In this document: positions 25,259-34,825 of the stretch, in pieces
How the letters are laid out: the number at the start of each line of letters is the position of its first letter
How positions within the stretch are numbered: position 1 is the stretch's first letter
Origin: GCA-2720975 sp964469565
GTDB taxonomy: Bacteria; Planctomycetota; UBA1135; GCA-002686595
Direction of reading: 5' to 3'
DNA: 64,000 nucleotides
NCBI GenBank assembly: GCA_964469565.1
Contig: CAYXZD010000014.1
Coordinates: forward strand, 1 to 64,000
Translations under genes and position numbers: made by a program
The notes under the pieces: generated by a model
Seen by the model: the letters and a program-made list of their open reading frames with translations, nothing else
Databases searched by the model: none
Told to the model about the DNA's origin: nothing

Positions 25259-27796
25259 CTAGATGTGCGCCTTGTACTTGCGCCGGTGCTCGGCCTTGGC
25301 TGCCTTGGCCCAGCCATCGCGCTTGATTCGGGCAGCGTCGACGTTGGCCAATTCGGCCAGTTCCTCAATTCGCTGGGCAGTACTGAATTCAGCCAATTGG
25401 GCATAGGTGCGGATACCAGCTTTTTCCAAGTTGGCTGCATACCCTGGACCGATGCCGGCGATCACTTGCAGATCGTCGGTGGCATGCGTGGCCTGGTCAC
25501 TGACCTTGAGGCGGTTCTTACCATTTGTGGAGCCAGATGCTCGCCCTTGTTTCTTGAGTAAGCGCTCTGCTTGGCGGCGTCTTTGGTCTGCATCTTTTGC
25601 ACGCACGCTGGCAGCTTGTAAGCGGGTCTCGGATTCTTTGCAGCGAGCCGCAAGTGCATTGACTTTGACCTGCAGAGCACTGCGCTCGCGACCGGTGGTC
25701 GTTACCTGCCGACGGTACTGCGCGAGCTCTTGCTTGCCCTCCTTGAGCTTGGCGTCGAGGGTGTCGATGCGCGCATCACGGCTCTCGACTAGTTTGCGAG
25801 TCTTGCTAAGTGTACGCCGCATACTTGAAAGCTCTTTGCGGGTCTGAACTAGCTCAGTTGCGCGCTCCTCAAGAAACTCGATTCGCCCTAGGAGTTTGTT
25901 GTTCTCACGCTCCGTCGTTTCGTTGAGGTCGGCCAACTGGGCCTCTTTCTGTTCAAGCTGGACGGTTCGATCCGCAAGCTGGTTGGGCAGGGGCTGTAGG
26001 GCTTCCAACGCCAGCTTGAGCTCGCTGATTTCCTGGCCCTTAGCCTGGTCCACCTCCGCGAGCTTCCCTTCAGCCTTCACTGCAGCCCGTTCAGCCTTAT
26101 TGACCTGGTCGGGCAGGGCAGCTAATCGACTCACCTGTTCACGCAAGATCGCGATCTCCCTTGCACTGGTTTCATTGAGGCGATCTTGTTCGGCACGAGC
26201 CTGAGCCAGTTGGGTCTCTCGCTCTACGAGGCGTTCTGGCAAGGGAGCCAACTCGGCGAGCCGCTCGGTGAGCTCAGCACGCTCGGATTGGGCATGACTC
26301 TGGAGGTCGGCGAACCGTTTTTCGAGAACCTTCAATTCGCCCTCACGCTCGGCGGACTGCAATTGTACCGGCTCTAATCTCGCGACTTTAGTCCTGAGAT
26401 TAGAGATGACCTTCTCGGAATCCTCGCTCAGTTGCGTGAGACGATCCTCGGAGGCGCGGAGCTCTGCCTGGGAGCGCGCGAGATCGGCCGGAAGGGGTTC
26501 TAGGAGGCGGTTGCGCTCCTTCAATGCTGCGATTTCCTCTTTGGCCCGAGCGGAGTAATTGCGGTAGCGCTCCTCGGTCACCAGCAACACTTCCTTTTTC
26601 TTGCCGAGTTCTTGTTCGACTGGGTCGAGTTCGGCTAGGCGTGACCGCAGGGCGGCAATCTCCTCAGTGCTCGTCTGTTCAAGAGTCTGGATATTCTGCA
26701 ACGCGGACTTGAGCTCCTCATCGCGTTCGGCGAGGAGGGCAGGAATTGGAGAGAGTTCATCGACCCGTTGGGTCAGGGTGGCGATTTCATCGTCACTCGA
26801 CAATGTGAGTTCTTCGAGGCGCGCCTGGCTCAGGCGTAGTTGTTCCTCGCGAGCGTACAATTGCTCGGGAACACCCACTAGGCCATCAAGCTGGGCCTCG
26901 AGATCGGCAATTGAAGTTTTGCTTGTCTCTTGGAGTTCGGCCAACGTATTCCGCACCGATCCCAGCACCTCGTCGTTCATTTCGGTGCTTTGGGTGAGCT
27001 CCTCTACTTGGTCAGCTAAGTTGCGTGCACGGTCTTGGGTTTCGGCCAGTAGATCCTGAGTGGCTGTGAGTTCCTCACTCTTTTCAGCCAGGGTCTCGGG
27101 GAGCGGCTCTAGGATCTCCAACTGCTCCCGCAGCACCTGTAACTCCAGTCCCGACTCCGCGTCGAGGGATTGAAAGCGCTCTTTCCAAGTGTTGACTTGG
27201 GTTGTGGCTGCCTCGATTTGCTCCGGCAGCGGCGTGAGCTCGCTCAGGCGTTCTTCAAGTGTCTCGATGGCTCGATCCTTGCTCGCTTGAAGGCTCGCCA
27301 CCTCACGCTTGAGGCCCGAGAGGACCTTCGAGTCTGCTGATTGCCTTTCTTCATAGGTGGAGAGCTGGGATTGAGTTTCGGAAAACTGGCCGCTGAGGCT
27401 CTCATGTTCGGCGGCGAGCTCGCTGTAGGCCTGGGCCTTTTGCGCAAATCGTTCGCGTGCTTGATGAAGTTCGCTCTCCAATTCCGCCACAGCAGATTGT
27501 TGGGCGTCCATGCTGGCCTCGATGAGGTCCGCGGCTTCAAGGCGCGATCCGGCCTTGCTCAAGCTTGCTTCAGCCCTTGCGCGAGCGGTCTGGGCTTCCT
27601 CGACCTTTGATTTTGCGAGATTGAGGGCCGCTACGGCAGACTCTCGATCGTTTTCTGCCAGCTTGAACTTGCGGTCCATGAGCTCTTGGTGGACTCGACG
27701 GTCACGCAGGCCCTGGCTGGCCTTGTATACCATGCCGATCACGAAGCCGATAAGTGAGCCGCCGGTGAGGAGAAGCAGAGTGGTGACGGGATCCAT
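25259..27796 (-). CDS. Membrane-anchored long coiled-coil protein with 42-residue repeats and C-terminal HhH-like domain
   Basis: 845 aa. One transmembrane segment (residues 5-25) is followed by a continuous coiled coil to about 760. From residue 187 the coil is built of units of exactly 42 residues (six heptads), each starting with a landmark like LxPLPxxL: starts at 187, 229, 306, 348, 390, 432, 474, 516, 558 and 600. The interval 229-306 is 77, that is 42 plus 35. The last 72 residues (DDLQVIAGIGPGYAANLEKAGI onwards, 774-845) form a helix-hairpin-helix-like domain often found at the C-terminus of otherwise unrelated proteins. It may be a cytoplasmic spacer tethering DNA or protein to the membrane; function unknown. 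Confidence 0.88.
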   Translation of the reverse strand: MDPVTTLLLLTGGSLIGFVIGMVYKASQGLRDRRVHQELMDRKFKLAENDRESAVAALNLAKSKVEEAQTARARAEASLSKAGSRLEAADLIEASMDAQQSAVAELESELHQARERFAQKAQAYSELAAEHESLSGQFSETQSQLSTYEERQSADSKVLSGLKREVASLQASKDRAIETLEERLSELTPLPEQIEAATTQVNTWKERFQSLDAESGLELQVLREQLEILEPLPETLAEKSEELTATQDLLAETQDRARNLADQVEELTQSTEMNDEVLGSVRNTLAELQETSKTSIADLEAQLDGLVGVPEQLYAREEQLRLSQARLEELTLSSDDEIATLTQRVDELSPIPALLAERDEELKSALQNIQTLEQTSTEEIAALRSRLAELDPVEQELGKKKEVLLVTEERYRNYSARAKEEIAALKERNRLLEPLPADLARSQAELRASEDRLTQLSEDSEKVISNLRTKVARLEPVQLQSAEREGELKVLEKRFADLQSHAQSERAELTERLAELAPLPERLVERETQLAQARAEQDRLNETSAREIAILREQVSRLAALPDQVNKAERAAVKAEGKLAEVDQAKGQEISELKLALEALQPLPNQLADRTVQLEQKEAQLADLNETTERENNKLLGRIEFLEERATELVQTRKELSSMRRTLSKTRKLVESRDARIDTLDAKLKEGKQELAQYRRQVTTTGRERSALQVKVNALAARCKESETRLQAASVRAKDADQRRRQAERLLKKQGRASGSTNGKNRLKVSDQATHATDDLQVIAGIGPGYAANLEKAGIRTYAQLAEFSTAQRIEELAELANVDAARIKRDGWAKAAKAEHRRKYKAHI

Positions 27797-28064
27797 GTGA
27801 TTGCGGTGAGCGTTCGGGCGCTGAGAGTGCGGATGGGGCGGATGCGGGAATCCTCCGGCAGAAATGCGGAGACTAGGCGTTTGGATCTGTGACTCCGAGT
27901 GGCCGTCACGCGGGTCTGATCGAGGCGCTGCGCAATCCTAGCGAATCCAGTCCTGACAATCCTCTGAAGAGTTGAGAGGATTGGTCTTTGTCCACTGCCG
28001 ATCGGGCATGATTGTGACCTTCATGGATCTCCCCGAGGGAGCTCGGGTTGGGTACGGTAGTCCC
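27797..28064. promoter_or_regulatory. Divergent intergenic region
   Basis: This 268-bp gap separates the divergent coiled-coil and DUF1080 genes. An AGAGTTGAGAGGATTGG segment around 27968-27984 and a GAGGGAGC near 28034 are visible, but I see no convincing promoter boxes or structured RNA. Confidence 0.35.
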
Positions 28065-29018
28065 ATGTCCAAGCTCATCACCACCCCGACTGTAGCCCTC
28101 ATTTCGATCACACTCCTCGCAGGCGCCTGCCAAGATCGACTACCCGAAGCCGTCCAGAGCGCACGAGAAAAAGGGAGCGAAGCCGAGCGGGTTCACCCTG
28201 CACCTGCAGAGGAGCCAGCACAGCCACCCGCGCCGGGACCTGCTGCCGGCCCTATCTCGGCCTCTGAGGCTCCCCCGCAGCCCGTCCCCACAGCCTCCAC
28301 GACGAGCCCGGGCGGCTGGCAGGCCCTATTCGACGGGTCGAGCTTGGACGGGTGGACTCCCAAGATTCGCACCCATGCCGCTGGTGAGGATCCCTATGCC
28401 ACTTTTAGGGTCGAAGAGGGCCTCCTCAAGGTTGCCTATGATCAGTATGGCGGCAAGTTTGATCGTCGATTCGGCCACCTTTTTTACGACGTTCCATTTT
28501 CCAATTACCTACTGAGGGTGGAATACCGTTTCGTGGGTGACCAACTGCCTGATGGACCCGGCTGGGCGCGCCGCAACAGCGGCCTCATGCTTCACGGCCA
28601 AGATCCCGCAAGTATGACTCTCGATCAGGAGTTTCCCGTCTCCATTGAAGTTCAGCTCCTTGGGGGGGACGGCCAGCACAAGCGACCGAATGCCAATCTG
28701 TGCACGCCGGGCACAAATGTGGCTATGGGGGGCAAGGTGATCGAGCGCCATTGCACGAACTCCAAGAGTGAGACTTGCCACGGTGAAGACTGGTACGAGG
28801 TGACCGTTGAAGTACGAGGGGGAAAGGTCATCCGCCACTTCCAAGGGGATGACCTCGTCTTGGAATACCAGGATCCCCAATTGGACCCCCGCGATGCGGA
28901 TGCCCAGAGGCTGATTCAAGGGGAACACCTCATTCTGAAGCAAGGGACTATCTCCTTGCAGTCAGAGTCTCACCCTATTCACTTCCGGCGAGTGGAGATC
29001 AAGCTTCTCAAGCCCTAG
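28065..29018 (+). CDS. DUF1080 (3-keto-disaccharide hydrolase-like) lipoprotein
   Basis: 317 aa. The ATG at 28065 begins a signal peptide ending in the lipobox LLAGAC; the frame extends upstream to 27972 but would bury it. A Pro/Ala-rich linker (residues about 35-85) leads to a DUF1080 concanavalin-like domain starting WQALFDGSSLDGWTP, with GWARRNSGLMLHGQDP and the C-terminal PIHFRRVEIKLL. DUF1080 proteins bind or cleave glycans and are abundant in Planctomycetota. Its stop codon shares CTAG with the stop of the convergent next gene. Confidence 0.9.
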   Translation: MSKLITTPTVALISITLLAGACQDRLPEAVQSAREKGSEAERVHPAPAEEPAQPPAPGPAAGPISASEAPPQPVPTASTTSPGGWQALFDGSSLDGWTPKIRTHAAGEDPYATFRVEEGLLKVAYDQYGGKFDRRFGHLFYDVPFSNYLLRVEYRFVGDQLPDGPGWARRNSGLMLHGQDPASMTLDQEFPVSIEVQLLGGDGQHKRPNANLCTPGTNVAMGGKVIERHCTNSKSETCHGEDWYEVTVEVRGGKVIRHFQGDDLVLEYQDPQLDPRDADAQRLIQGEHLILKQGTISLQSESHPIHFRRVEIKLLKP

Positions 29019-29980
29019 GGGGCCTCGGAGAGGACGGCGCTCGCCTCGGCCAGGGACTTTGCAGCAAGCCATGCGCGGAATACCCCAAGATCGCTACCTG
29101 CGGAGCGCCCCATAATCGTGAGGTCGCTTGATCCGGTGCCAGGCCCGCCATTGGAAGTCAGGGTGGACTTGAGCCCAACGAGGTCTAAGACGTAACTCGT
29201 GTCTGCGCTTTCAACCCATACAGCGACGTTGAAGATCTCGCCATTGACGGCCTCATACTCTGTCGTGACCGTGTCGCCCCCTGATCCTGCGTAGGAAAAG
29301 AGGATGACCCCATTGGCATCCATGATGTGGATGCGCATCTCGGAGGTACCGTTGGAGGGAATGAGTTGTATGAAGACATCGGTGTTATCCGTGGCCGTCA
29401 CTTGGAAAACGTCGTACTCCTCGAAGGCCGTGCTAATACTGCCTGTCGCCTGATAGGAGAGTGTCTCCTGGATGCCGCCGACAATGTCGGCTGTCTGCAC
29501 GTCGTTGTTGGGCTCGGACTCGATGATGATCTGAGCATCCTCATCGGTAATGGTGAGGTCGTGGGTCACATTGTCGCCCAGTGTTCCTCCCATTGGAGTC
29601 ATCAGGTTCAGAGTCAGGATTTCGTCTTTTTCTCCAAGGCTGTCTTCGAAGACCTGCACGAGAATCTTGGAGGCCACGACCCCTGGCGGTATCTGCAGTG
29701 GGGACGTGGTAATCACGTGGTAATCGGCGAACACCGTTGCATCTCCAGTTTCGTAGAAATCGACGATCACCAGGTTCTTGGCGGCCTTGTTCAAGACCAG
29801 GTCGACTTCGACGTAAGTCGCGTCTTCCTCGACAATCGTCGCCTGGGTTCCGAACTCCACTTCAATCCCTGGGGTTTGGCCACCACCGGAGCTTCCGCCA
29901 GAGTTTCCGTCACTCGAGCTGCATGAGGAGAGGAGTGCGATCAGGCTTGCGCCGACGAGAGTTTGCGTGCGTTGCTTCAT
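29015..29980 (-). CDS. Calx-beta / PPC-domain lipoprotein, paralogue A
   Basis: 321 aa from ATG 29980 (MKQRTQ), which places a lipobox, LLSSC, correctly; the frame extends to 30082 without sense. A Ser/Gly linker leads to a Calx-beta-like domain (about 45-155, ending LTITDEDAQ), then a pre-peptidase C-terminal-type domain beginning ESEPNNDVQTAD, and an STLTSNGGPGTGSSD tail. It is a clear paralogue of the protein at 42370, matching in domain order and in that tail. Probably a secreted or surface structural protein. It ends tail-to-tail with the DUF1080 gene. Confidence 0.85.
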   Translation of the reverse strand: MKQRTQTLVGASLIALLSSCSSSDGNSGGSSGGGQTPGIEVEFGTQATIVEEDATYVEVDLVLNKAAKNLVIVDFYETGDATVFADYHVITTSPLQIPPGVVASKILVQVFEDSLGEKDEILTLNLMTPMGGTLGDNVTHDLTITDEDAQIIIESEPNNDVQTADIVGGIQETLSYQATGSISTAFEEYDVFQVTATDNTDVFIQLIPSNGTSEMRIHIMDANGVILFSYAGSGGDTVTTEYEAVNGEIFNVAVWVESADTSYVLDLVGLKSTLTSNGGPGTGSSDLTIMGRSAGSDLGVFRAWLAAKSLAEASAVLSEAP

Positions 29981-30255
29981 GGGGGGTGTGGCTAGGGTGT
30001 CTAGTTGAACCCTACCCCACTGATTTGGCCGAGCCGGGGGATTATCCCCCTGGGTCGAGGAGCCGCTGTCCGGCAAGACCAAATCGAGACACCTCGCAGA
30101 TTGTGATTCACTGAGGCAGCTACATTCGGTTCAACGCCACCGCCCCGCCAGGGATTCAGCCCGGGGAGTGCATCCTCGCCAAGAGGCTCGCAATCGACAC
30201 CCCAAGGAAGCAGGATGCCACCGGCCTCCAACCGCCCGCTGCGGGCTTTCATTCC

Positions 30256-30720
30256 GTGCACTCCAAGCCCCTTATCATCGTCCTCGTGGCCCTTGCAGCC
30301 TGCTCGGTGCTCGGGCTGTCCATTGCCTCAAGGCAGGGGCCGGCTTCTGGCTTGGTGGACGGACGACTCCGGCCCTGCCCACCATCGCCCAACTGTGTTT
30401 CGAGCCAGGCCTCGGAACCCACTCAGCGGATTGAGCCGCTGGCTTTTTATGGCGAGCCTTACGGGGAGTTTGAACGCCTAGCGTCGATCGTACAGGGTCT
30501 CCCACGAACTCGGCTCCTGCACCTTGACAGCCATTACGCTCATTTTGAGATCACGAGTTCTATCTTCCGCTTCCGGCGTGATGTGGAGTTCCAGCTGCAA
30601 CCCGACGCAGGTGTGATTCACCTTCGATCGGCGTCGCGAGTGGGTCACTCCGACTTTGGAAGCAACCGAGAGTTTGTTTCGCAGGTACGCGACTATTTTC
30701 GCGGACTGCCCGCTCCCTAA
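30256..30720 (+). CDS. DUF1499 family protein
   Basis: 154 aa from GTG 30256. An N-terminal hydrophobic helix (residues 5-25) is followed by the family signature RPCPPSPNCVSSQA, then YAHFEITSSIFRFRRDVEF and IHLRSASRVGHSDFGSNRE. DUF1499 proteins are small exported or anchored proteins of unknown biochemical role. Its TAA overlaps the stop codon of the convergent SGNH-like gene by 3-4 bases. Confidence 0.88.
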   Translation: MHSKPLIIVLVALAACSVLGLSIASRQGPASGLVDGRLRPCPPSPNCVSSQASEPTQRIEPLAFYGEPYGEFERLASIVQGLPRTRLLHLDSHYAHFEITSSIFRFRRDVEFQLQPDAGVIHLRSASRVGHSDFGSNREFVSQVRDYFRGLPAP

Positions 30721-31772
30721 GAGCCTAAGAAAACTGCCGCCAAGGGAGTGCGCCCCTGTGGCCGGGGGTGGCCATCACCTTCCTTTCCAGTGCGACGGGC
30801 CTCGCGGGCCGCTTTGCGCTCGGCTCGCTTGCGAGCCTTTTCCTCGTAGGCCGCCCGAGCAGGGGCTGTCTTCTCAAGCAGACGTTTGTGAATCAACTCG
30901 GCGCTCCATGACACCGATGAGGCGATCCCGGGACGGGCGCGGCAGAGCTGGTCCAGGCTGAGAAGAAGAATACACTCGACCCCATGAGGCCTTGGGTGAA
31001 GTAGGTCGGCTTGCAGCATGGATTCTAATTCCTCGGCCGTCCAATGATTGCCGCGCAGCTTGATGGGGTTGCCTGAAAGAACGTCTTTGCGGTAGTCCGC
31101 GAGGGGGACGAGAGTCACGTTTTCGCGCTCCTCAGCCCATTGGGCGAGCCGAAGATTCATGGCTTGCCGTTTTTCTTCGGGAGGAATCATGTTTGCGTTC
31201 AGCATCGGCACGCCGAGTGGACCCTTGCCTTTGAGCGCCATTCGCATGTCGGGGATGTCCCCCACCAAGAGGGGGCACTCAAACTCGTCGAGGAGGTTGA
31301 GCCCGTGCTCAAAATACTCATGGCTTCTTCCTCCCCCGAAGTAGGTGCCGTAGCTGAACCAAAAAAGAAAATCGACCGCGACCACTAGGGATGGATTGTG
31401 TTCGACGGCCGCACGAATCTGGGACTCGCCTTTCGACTTTGGCGACCGAAACAGATAAAGGTCTCCGAGGTTGAGGGTGGGCTCACGGTCATGGGTCAGA
31501 GTGCAGTCGAGAATGTCACCTAGCGTGACGGTGGCCTTCAGGTCCAATTGCAGGCCATAGCCCCCAGACATGCTCGCCCCAATGATGGCAATTCGCTCAA
31601 AGATCGCCGGGCCAGCTCGTTGGATCTGCGAGGCTGAAGCGGTTTTCCCAGGGGAGTCTTGAGGGAAACCTTGAGGGGAGTGCCAAGGGCCGTGAGAAAC
31701 GGGCCCATACAGTGCTGCACAGATCGTAAAGAGGATTGCACTGCCAAGGGGACGGAGAGCAGGAGCTTGCAT
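30717..31772 (-). CDS. Exported SGNH/GDSL-like protein with basic C-terminal tail
   Basis: 351 aa. A signal-like N-terminus is followed by IAIIGASMSGGYGL, a variant of the SGNH block I with Ser, and GNHWTAEELE near residue 245 resembling the terminal His block. The last about 60 residues are very rich in Arg, Lys, Ala and Glu and probably disordered. The substrate is unknown. It is an SGNH-type candidate by motif only, and the block III Asn is not obvious, so activity is uncertain. Confidence 0.65.
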   Translation of the reverse strand: MQAPALRPLGSAILFTICAALYGPVSHGPWHSPQGFPQDSPGKTASASQIQRAGPAIFERIAIIGASMSGGYGLQLDLKATVTLGDILDCTLTHDREPTLNLGDLYLFRSPKSKGESQIRAAVEHNPSLVVAVDFLFWFSYGTYFGGGRSHEYFEHGLNLLDEFECPLLVGDIPDMRMALKGKGPLGVPMLNANMIPPEEKRQAMNLRLAQWAEERENVTLVPLADYRKDVLSGNPIKLRGNHWTAEELESMLQADLLHPRPHGVECILLLSLDQLCRARPGIASSVSWSAELIHKRLLEKTAPARAAYEEKARKRAERKAAREARRTGKEGDGHPRPQGRTPLAAVFLGS

Positions 31773-31915
31773 GCAGAGTAGAGTACGTGCCGAAGAGGAG
31801 GCGAGGGCGCATTTTCGTGGGCCTTTGAATGGAGTTGGGGCAGGGCGGGTCTCGGATCAGGGTACAAACAACCCCGCCGGCAGCCCCAAACCACCGATCT
31901 GCGGGTGCTCAGTGG

Positions 31916-33385
31916 TTAGGGCTTGGATTCCCACAGGGGAGGGGTCAAGCGGCGCTTGCCATCGGCGCAAAGCTCGGAATCGTCCAATCCACTGACCGAG
32001 CGATCCCACAATTGGCAAGTGACCTCTTTGTGGCGTTGGTCTAGCGCCTCGCAGTAGTTGGTGTACTTGCAGCGTCGAACCTCATGGCCTTGCCCTGTGA
32101 GGATTTTCACCCACCAGTCGGGATCAGCCAACGATTGTCTCGCAGCGCCAACCAGGTCGCAGGCCTCGGATTGCAGGGCCTGCTCCGCGGCCTCAAAGGT
32201 GCCGATTCCACCGGCCGCCACGACAGGAATGGGATGTCCGTCAGCGTGAATGGACTCGCGGATCGAGGCTGCGAGGTGGAGGTTGCGGCCGAAGGGGCCT
32301 GGGGGAGAGATGAAGACTGTAGGCATGCACTCGTGCCCACTCGGGCCGGTATAGGGGTACATCGCTTGGCCGACCTTGGGTTGGGCTGCGTCGTCAAACT
32401 TGCCCCCTTTGGAAACGGAGATGAAATCCATGCCGGCACTAGCAAAGCACTGTGCGTAGTAACGGGCATCATCAATGCGCGAGCCACCTTCGATCACCTC
32501 GTCCCCGAGCATACGGCAACCCACCACATAATCTGGACCGACGCCTGCCCGCACAGCTTCTAGGACTTCAAGGGCTAGGCGGACACGCCCTTGGCGTGAG
32601 CCACCATACCCGTCAGGCCGTCCGTTGGTTCGTGAGAGAAAAGAAGCCATCGTATATGCGTGTGCATAGTGCAGCTCGATTCCATCAAACCCCGCCGCCT
32701 GGGCGCGCTGGGCTGCCTCGGCAAACAGGCTCGGCAGAGTCTGAGGAAGCTCCGCAATGGACTTGATGTGCATGTCGTCAACTCGCTCGCGAGCACCGTA
32801 GTGCAGGTCTTCGAGTTGGCGTGGCGAAAGCACACGGTCTAGATCGGGTGTGGGAAGGGCGGCGAGTGCGGTGCGAACCTCTTGCTCACTTGAGTTCTCA
32901 AGGCTCGGCACGCCGCTGACTGTGGCTAGCCGCGTGCGCAAAAGTGGGTCCACTTGCAGGAAGCGACTAAAGTAGTCCTCGCGCCCTGGCCTTCTGCGTA
33001 GCTGCAGAAAGTCGATCAATTGGATAAACACACGAGTCTTGCCCTGCGAGCGCTCTTTGATGTGGGCGGCGAGTGCGGCGAGGCCAGGTATGAATCGGTC
33101 GTGGCTTGCACGGAGGAGTGGACCGCTGGCAATATCGCGTATGCCCGTTGCTTCGACCACGATTGCCCCGGGTTGGCCGTCAGCAAAGCGAGCATACCAG
33201 TTGAGCAGCGCTGGCGTGACCTCGCCGTCGGGCGTCGCTCGCCAGGGCACCATGGCGGGAACCCAACCGCGATTCACAAGTTGGGTAGAGCCAATGGTGC
33301 ACGGGCTGAACAACCGACTGTGCCGTGCTTGTTCTGCGCTCGGCCATTGGGTTTCAGGCAATGGGTGCTTGTGACGAGTCGCCAT
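31916..33385 (-). CDS. Old-yellow-enzyme family NADH:flavin oxidoreductase
   Basis: 489 aa TIM-barrel flavoprotein. It shows LFSPCTIGSTQLVNR at the start of the barrel, the substrate-binding HYAHAYTMASFLS, SRTNGRPDGYGGS, and the FMN-phosphate region VVAAGGIGTFEAAE then DLVGAARQSLADP. A Cys-containing C-terminal extension (RRCKYTNYCEALDQRHKEVTC) is present without the large second domain of 2,4-dienoyl-CoA reductase. The OYE-like half of 2-aminobenzoyl-CoA monooxygenase/reductase is from the same superfamily, but a link to the catabolic genes at 35 kb is speculative. Divergent from the next gene. Confidence 0.88.
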   Translation of the reverse strand: MATRHKHPLPETQWPSAEQARHSRLFSPCTIGSTQLVNRGWVPAMVPWRATPDGEVTPALLNWYARFADGQPGAIVVEATGIRDIASGPLLRASHDRFIPGLAALAAHIKERSQGKTRVFIQLIDFLQLRRRPGREDYFSRFLQVDPLLRTRLATVSGVPSLENSSEQEVRTALAALPTPDLDRVLSPRQLEDLHYGARERVDDMHIKSIAELPQTLPSLFAEAAQRAQAAGFDGIELHYAHAYTMASFLSRTNGRPDGYGGSRQGRVRLALEVLEAVRAGVGPDYVVGCRMLGDEVIEGGSRIDDARYYAQCFASAGMDFISVSKGGKFDDAAQPKVGQAMYPYTGPSGHECMPTVFISPPGPFGRNLHLAASIRESIHADGHPIPVVAAGGIGTFEAAEQALQSEACDLVGAARQSLADPDWWVKILTGQGHEVRRCKYTNYCEALDQRHKEVTCQLWDRSVSGLDDSELCADGKRRLTPPLWESKP

Positions 33386-33530
33386 GGGGGTCGAGCCTAG
33401 CTCAGAGGGGCGTCCATTTCAGGTTTAGGGCTCGCAGGATTCTTGTTGAGCCAAGGGCAGCGCAGTACCGTGAACCCATGTGTTGTGTCTGCGCAGGAGC
33501 TGAGGGCCGTTTCAGAAAGCAGGATTGGGT

Positions 33531-34730
33531 TTGAGTCCGCGCCGCAGGCGGTGCCTCTTGGTGGGCATCGCTGTAATCAGCGTCCTGGTGGTGGATCAAA
33601 GTGTGCAATACTGGCTCTTGGCAGACGGGTACATTCGTGGGCGAAGGGTGGCTCCTTTTGACCCGCCCGTTTTTTGTCCGAGCCAGGTGCGGCTCCAGCA
33701 GCAGGTGAGCCGTCACGTGGAGACGGGCCGACCGGAGGCCAGAGAGTTGTCCTTTGATGTAGACCTTGGCTGGGCTCCTGAACCAGGCAATCAGACCAGT
33801 CGTATGAACTATGATTGGGCCGGCTGCCGCGTGGGCCCCACGCCCCTCGCGCGTGAGCGGAATAGAGGCCTCAAGCGGGTGGTTTGCGTGGGTTGCTCGT
33901 TTACCCAAGGCGAGGAGGTGGCTGATGAGGAGGCGTGGCCCTATCTTCTGGATGTGGGCTCGGAGTCCCACGAGGTTGCCAACCTAGCGATGGGAGCTTA
34001 CGGACTCGACCAGGCGCTCATGCGGTATCGCCGCGATGGCCGTCCTCTCACGCCTGATGAACTCTGGGTTGGATGGTTGCCATCAGCTTCTCTGCGGTTG
34101 GTGACACAGTGGCGACCCGCTGAGCGTCATTGGGCCAAGCTCGCCCGTTTCAAACCTAGATTCCGGGTTGACCTTGATGGCGAGTTAGTTCCCGTCGCAA
34201 ACCCCGCCCGGTCTGTGGCACACATGCATACGCTATTGAGTTCTCAGTCGGCTTTTCTTGCTGCCCTCCAGGGAGGCGATTTTTGGGTCGCGCGTTCGCC
34301 ATTGGCCTATGCACCCGCGGGTACCAGCTGGCTACACCACACCGGGCTCGGACGCATGGCATTGACCCTACACGAGCACGGCGGGCGAGACGTGGACCGC
34401 TGGCTTGATGATGAGGAAGGGGAGATCTTCAAGCTGCTGATCGCTGTGGTCGCTGCTTTTCAGCAGGACGCGCGAGATGCGGGCATTAGATTGCGAGTAC
34501 TGATACTCCCGGATAGACCAGGCCTGGTTTCAACTTCAGCCCGTGGGATAGCTCCCTGGTCGAAGGTGCAGGCGCGATGGGAAGCTCTTGGCGTCGAGGT
34601 TGTGGATCTAACCCTCGCACTGCAAGCGGCAGAGCAGCAGGGTACACACTCACTGTGGGCACCTGGCGGACACTACTCAAGGCGAGGGAATGAAGTGGTG
34701 GCCGAGGCCTTGGCTCCCTTGCTGAACTAA
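33531..34730 (+). CDS. Membrane-anchored SGNH/GDSL-like protein
   Basis: About 399 aa. An N-terminal hydrophobic helix follows a basic stretch (SPRRRRCLLVGIAVISVLVV). VVCVGCSFTQGEEV near residue 120 matches block I of SGNH proteins (GDSFT-like, with Ser), and GGHYSRRGNEVVAEAL at the C-terminus matches the block V region, with His. It resembles acyltransferase/esterase SGNH proteins that modify surface polymers. Two TTG codons (33525 and 33531) are possible starts; 33531 has AGGA at a usable distance, so it is preferred. Confidence 0.65.
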   Translation: MSPRRRRCLLVGIAVISVLVVDQSVQYWLLADGYIRGRRVAPFDPPVFCPSQVRLQQQVSRHVETGRPEARELSFDVDLGWAPEPGNQTSRMNYDWAGCRVGPTPLARERNRGLKRVVCVGCSFTQGEEVADEEAWPYLLDVGSESHEVANLAMGAYGLDQALMRYRRDGRPLTPDELWVGWLPSASLRLVTQWRPAERHWAKLARFKPRFRVDLDGELVPVANPARSVAHMHTLLSSQSAFLAALQGGDFWVARSPLAYAPAGTSWLHHTGLGRMALTLHEHGGRDVDRWLDDEEGEIFKLLIAVVAAFQQDARDAGIRLRVLILPDRPGLVSTSARGIAPWSKVQARWEALGVEVVDLTLALQAAEQQGTHSLWAPGGHYSRRGNEVVAEALAPLLN

Positions 34731-34748
34731 TGTCATTTGGCTGGTAAT

Positions 34749-34765
34749 CCCTGGGGATTCCAGGG
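34749..34765. terminator. Small hairpin between convergent genes
   Basis: CCCTGG-GGATT-CCAGGG is a perfect 6-bp stem with a 5-nt loop in the 95-bp gap between the SGNH-like and VOC genes. It lacks a T-tract, so a terminator role for both is only possible. Confidence 0.35.
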
Positions 34766-34825
34766 CCGGTCAAAGGTCAACAGGTCGAGAGCGGATCTTC
34801 CTGCCGGATTCTCTTGCCGGTGCGC

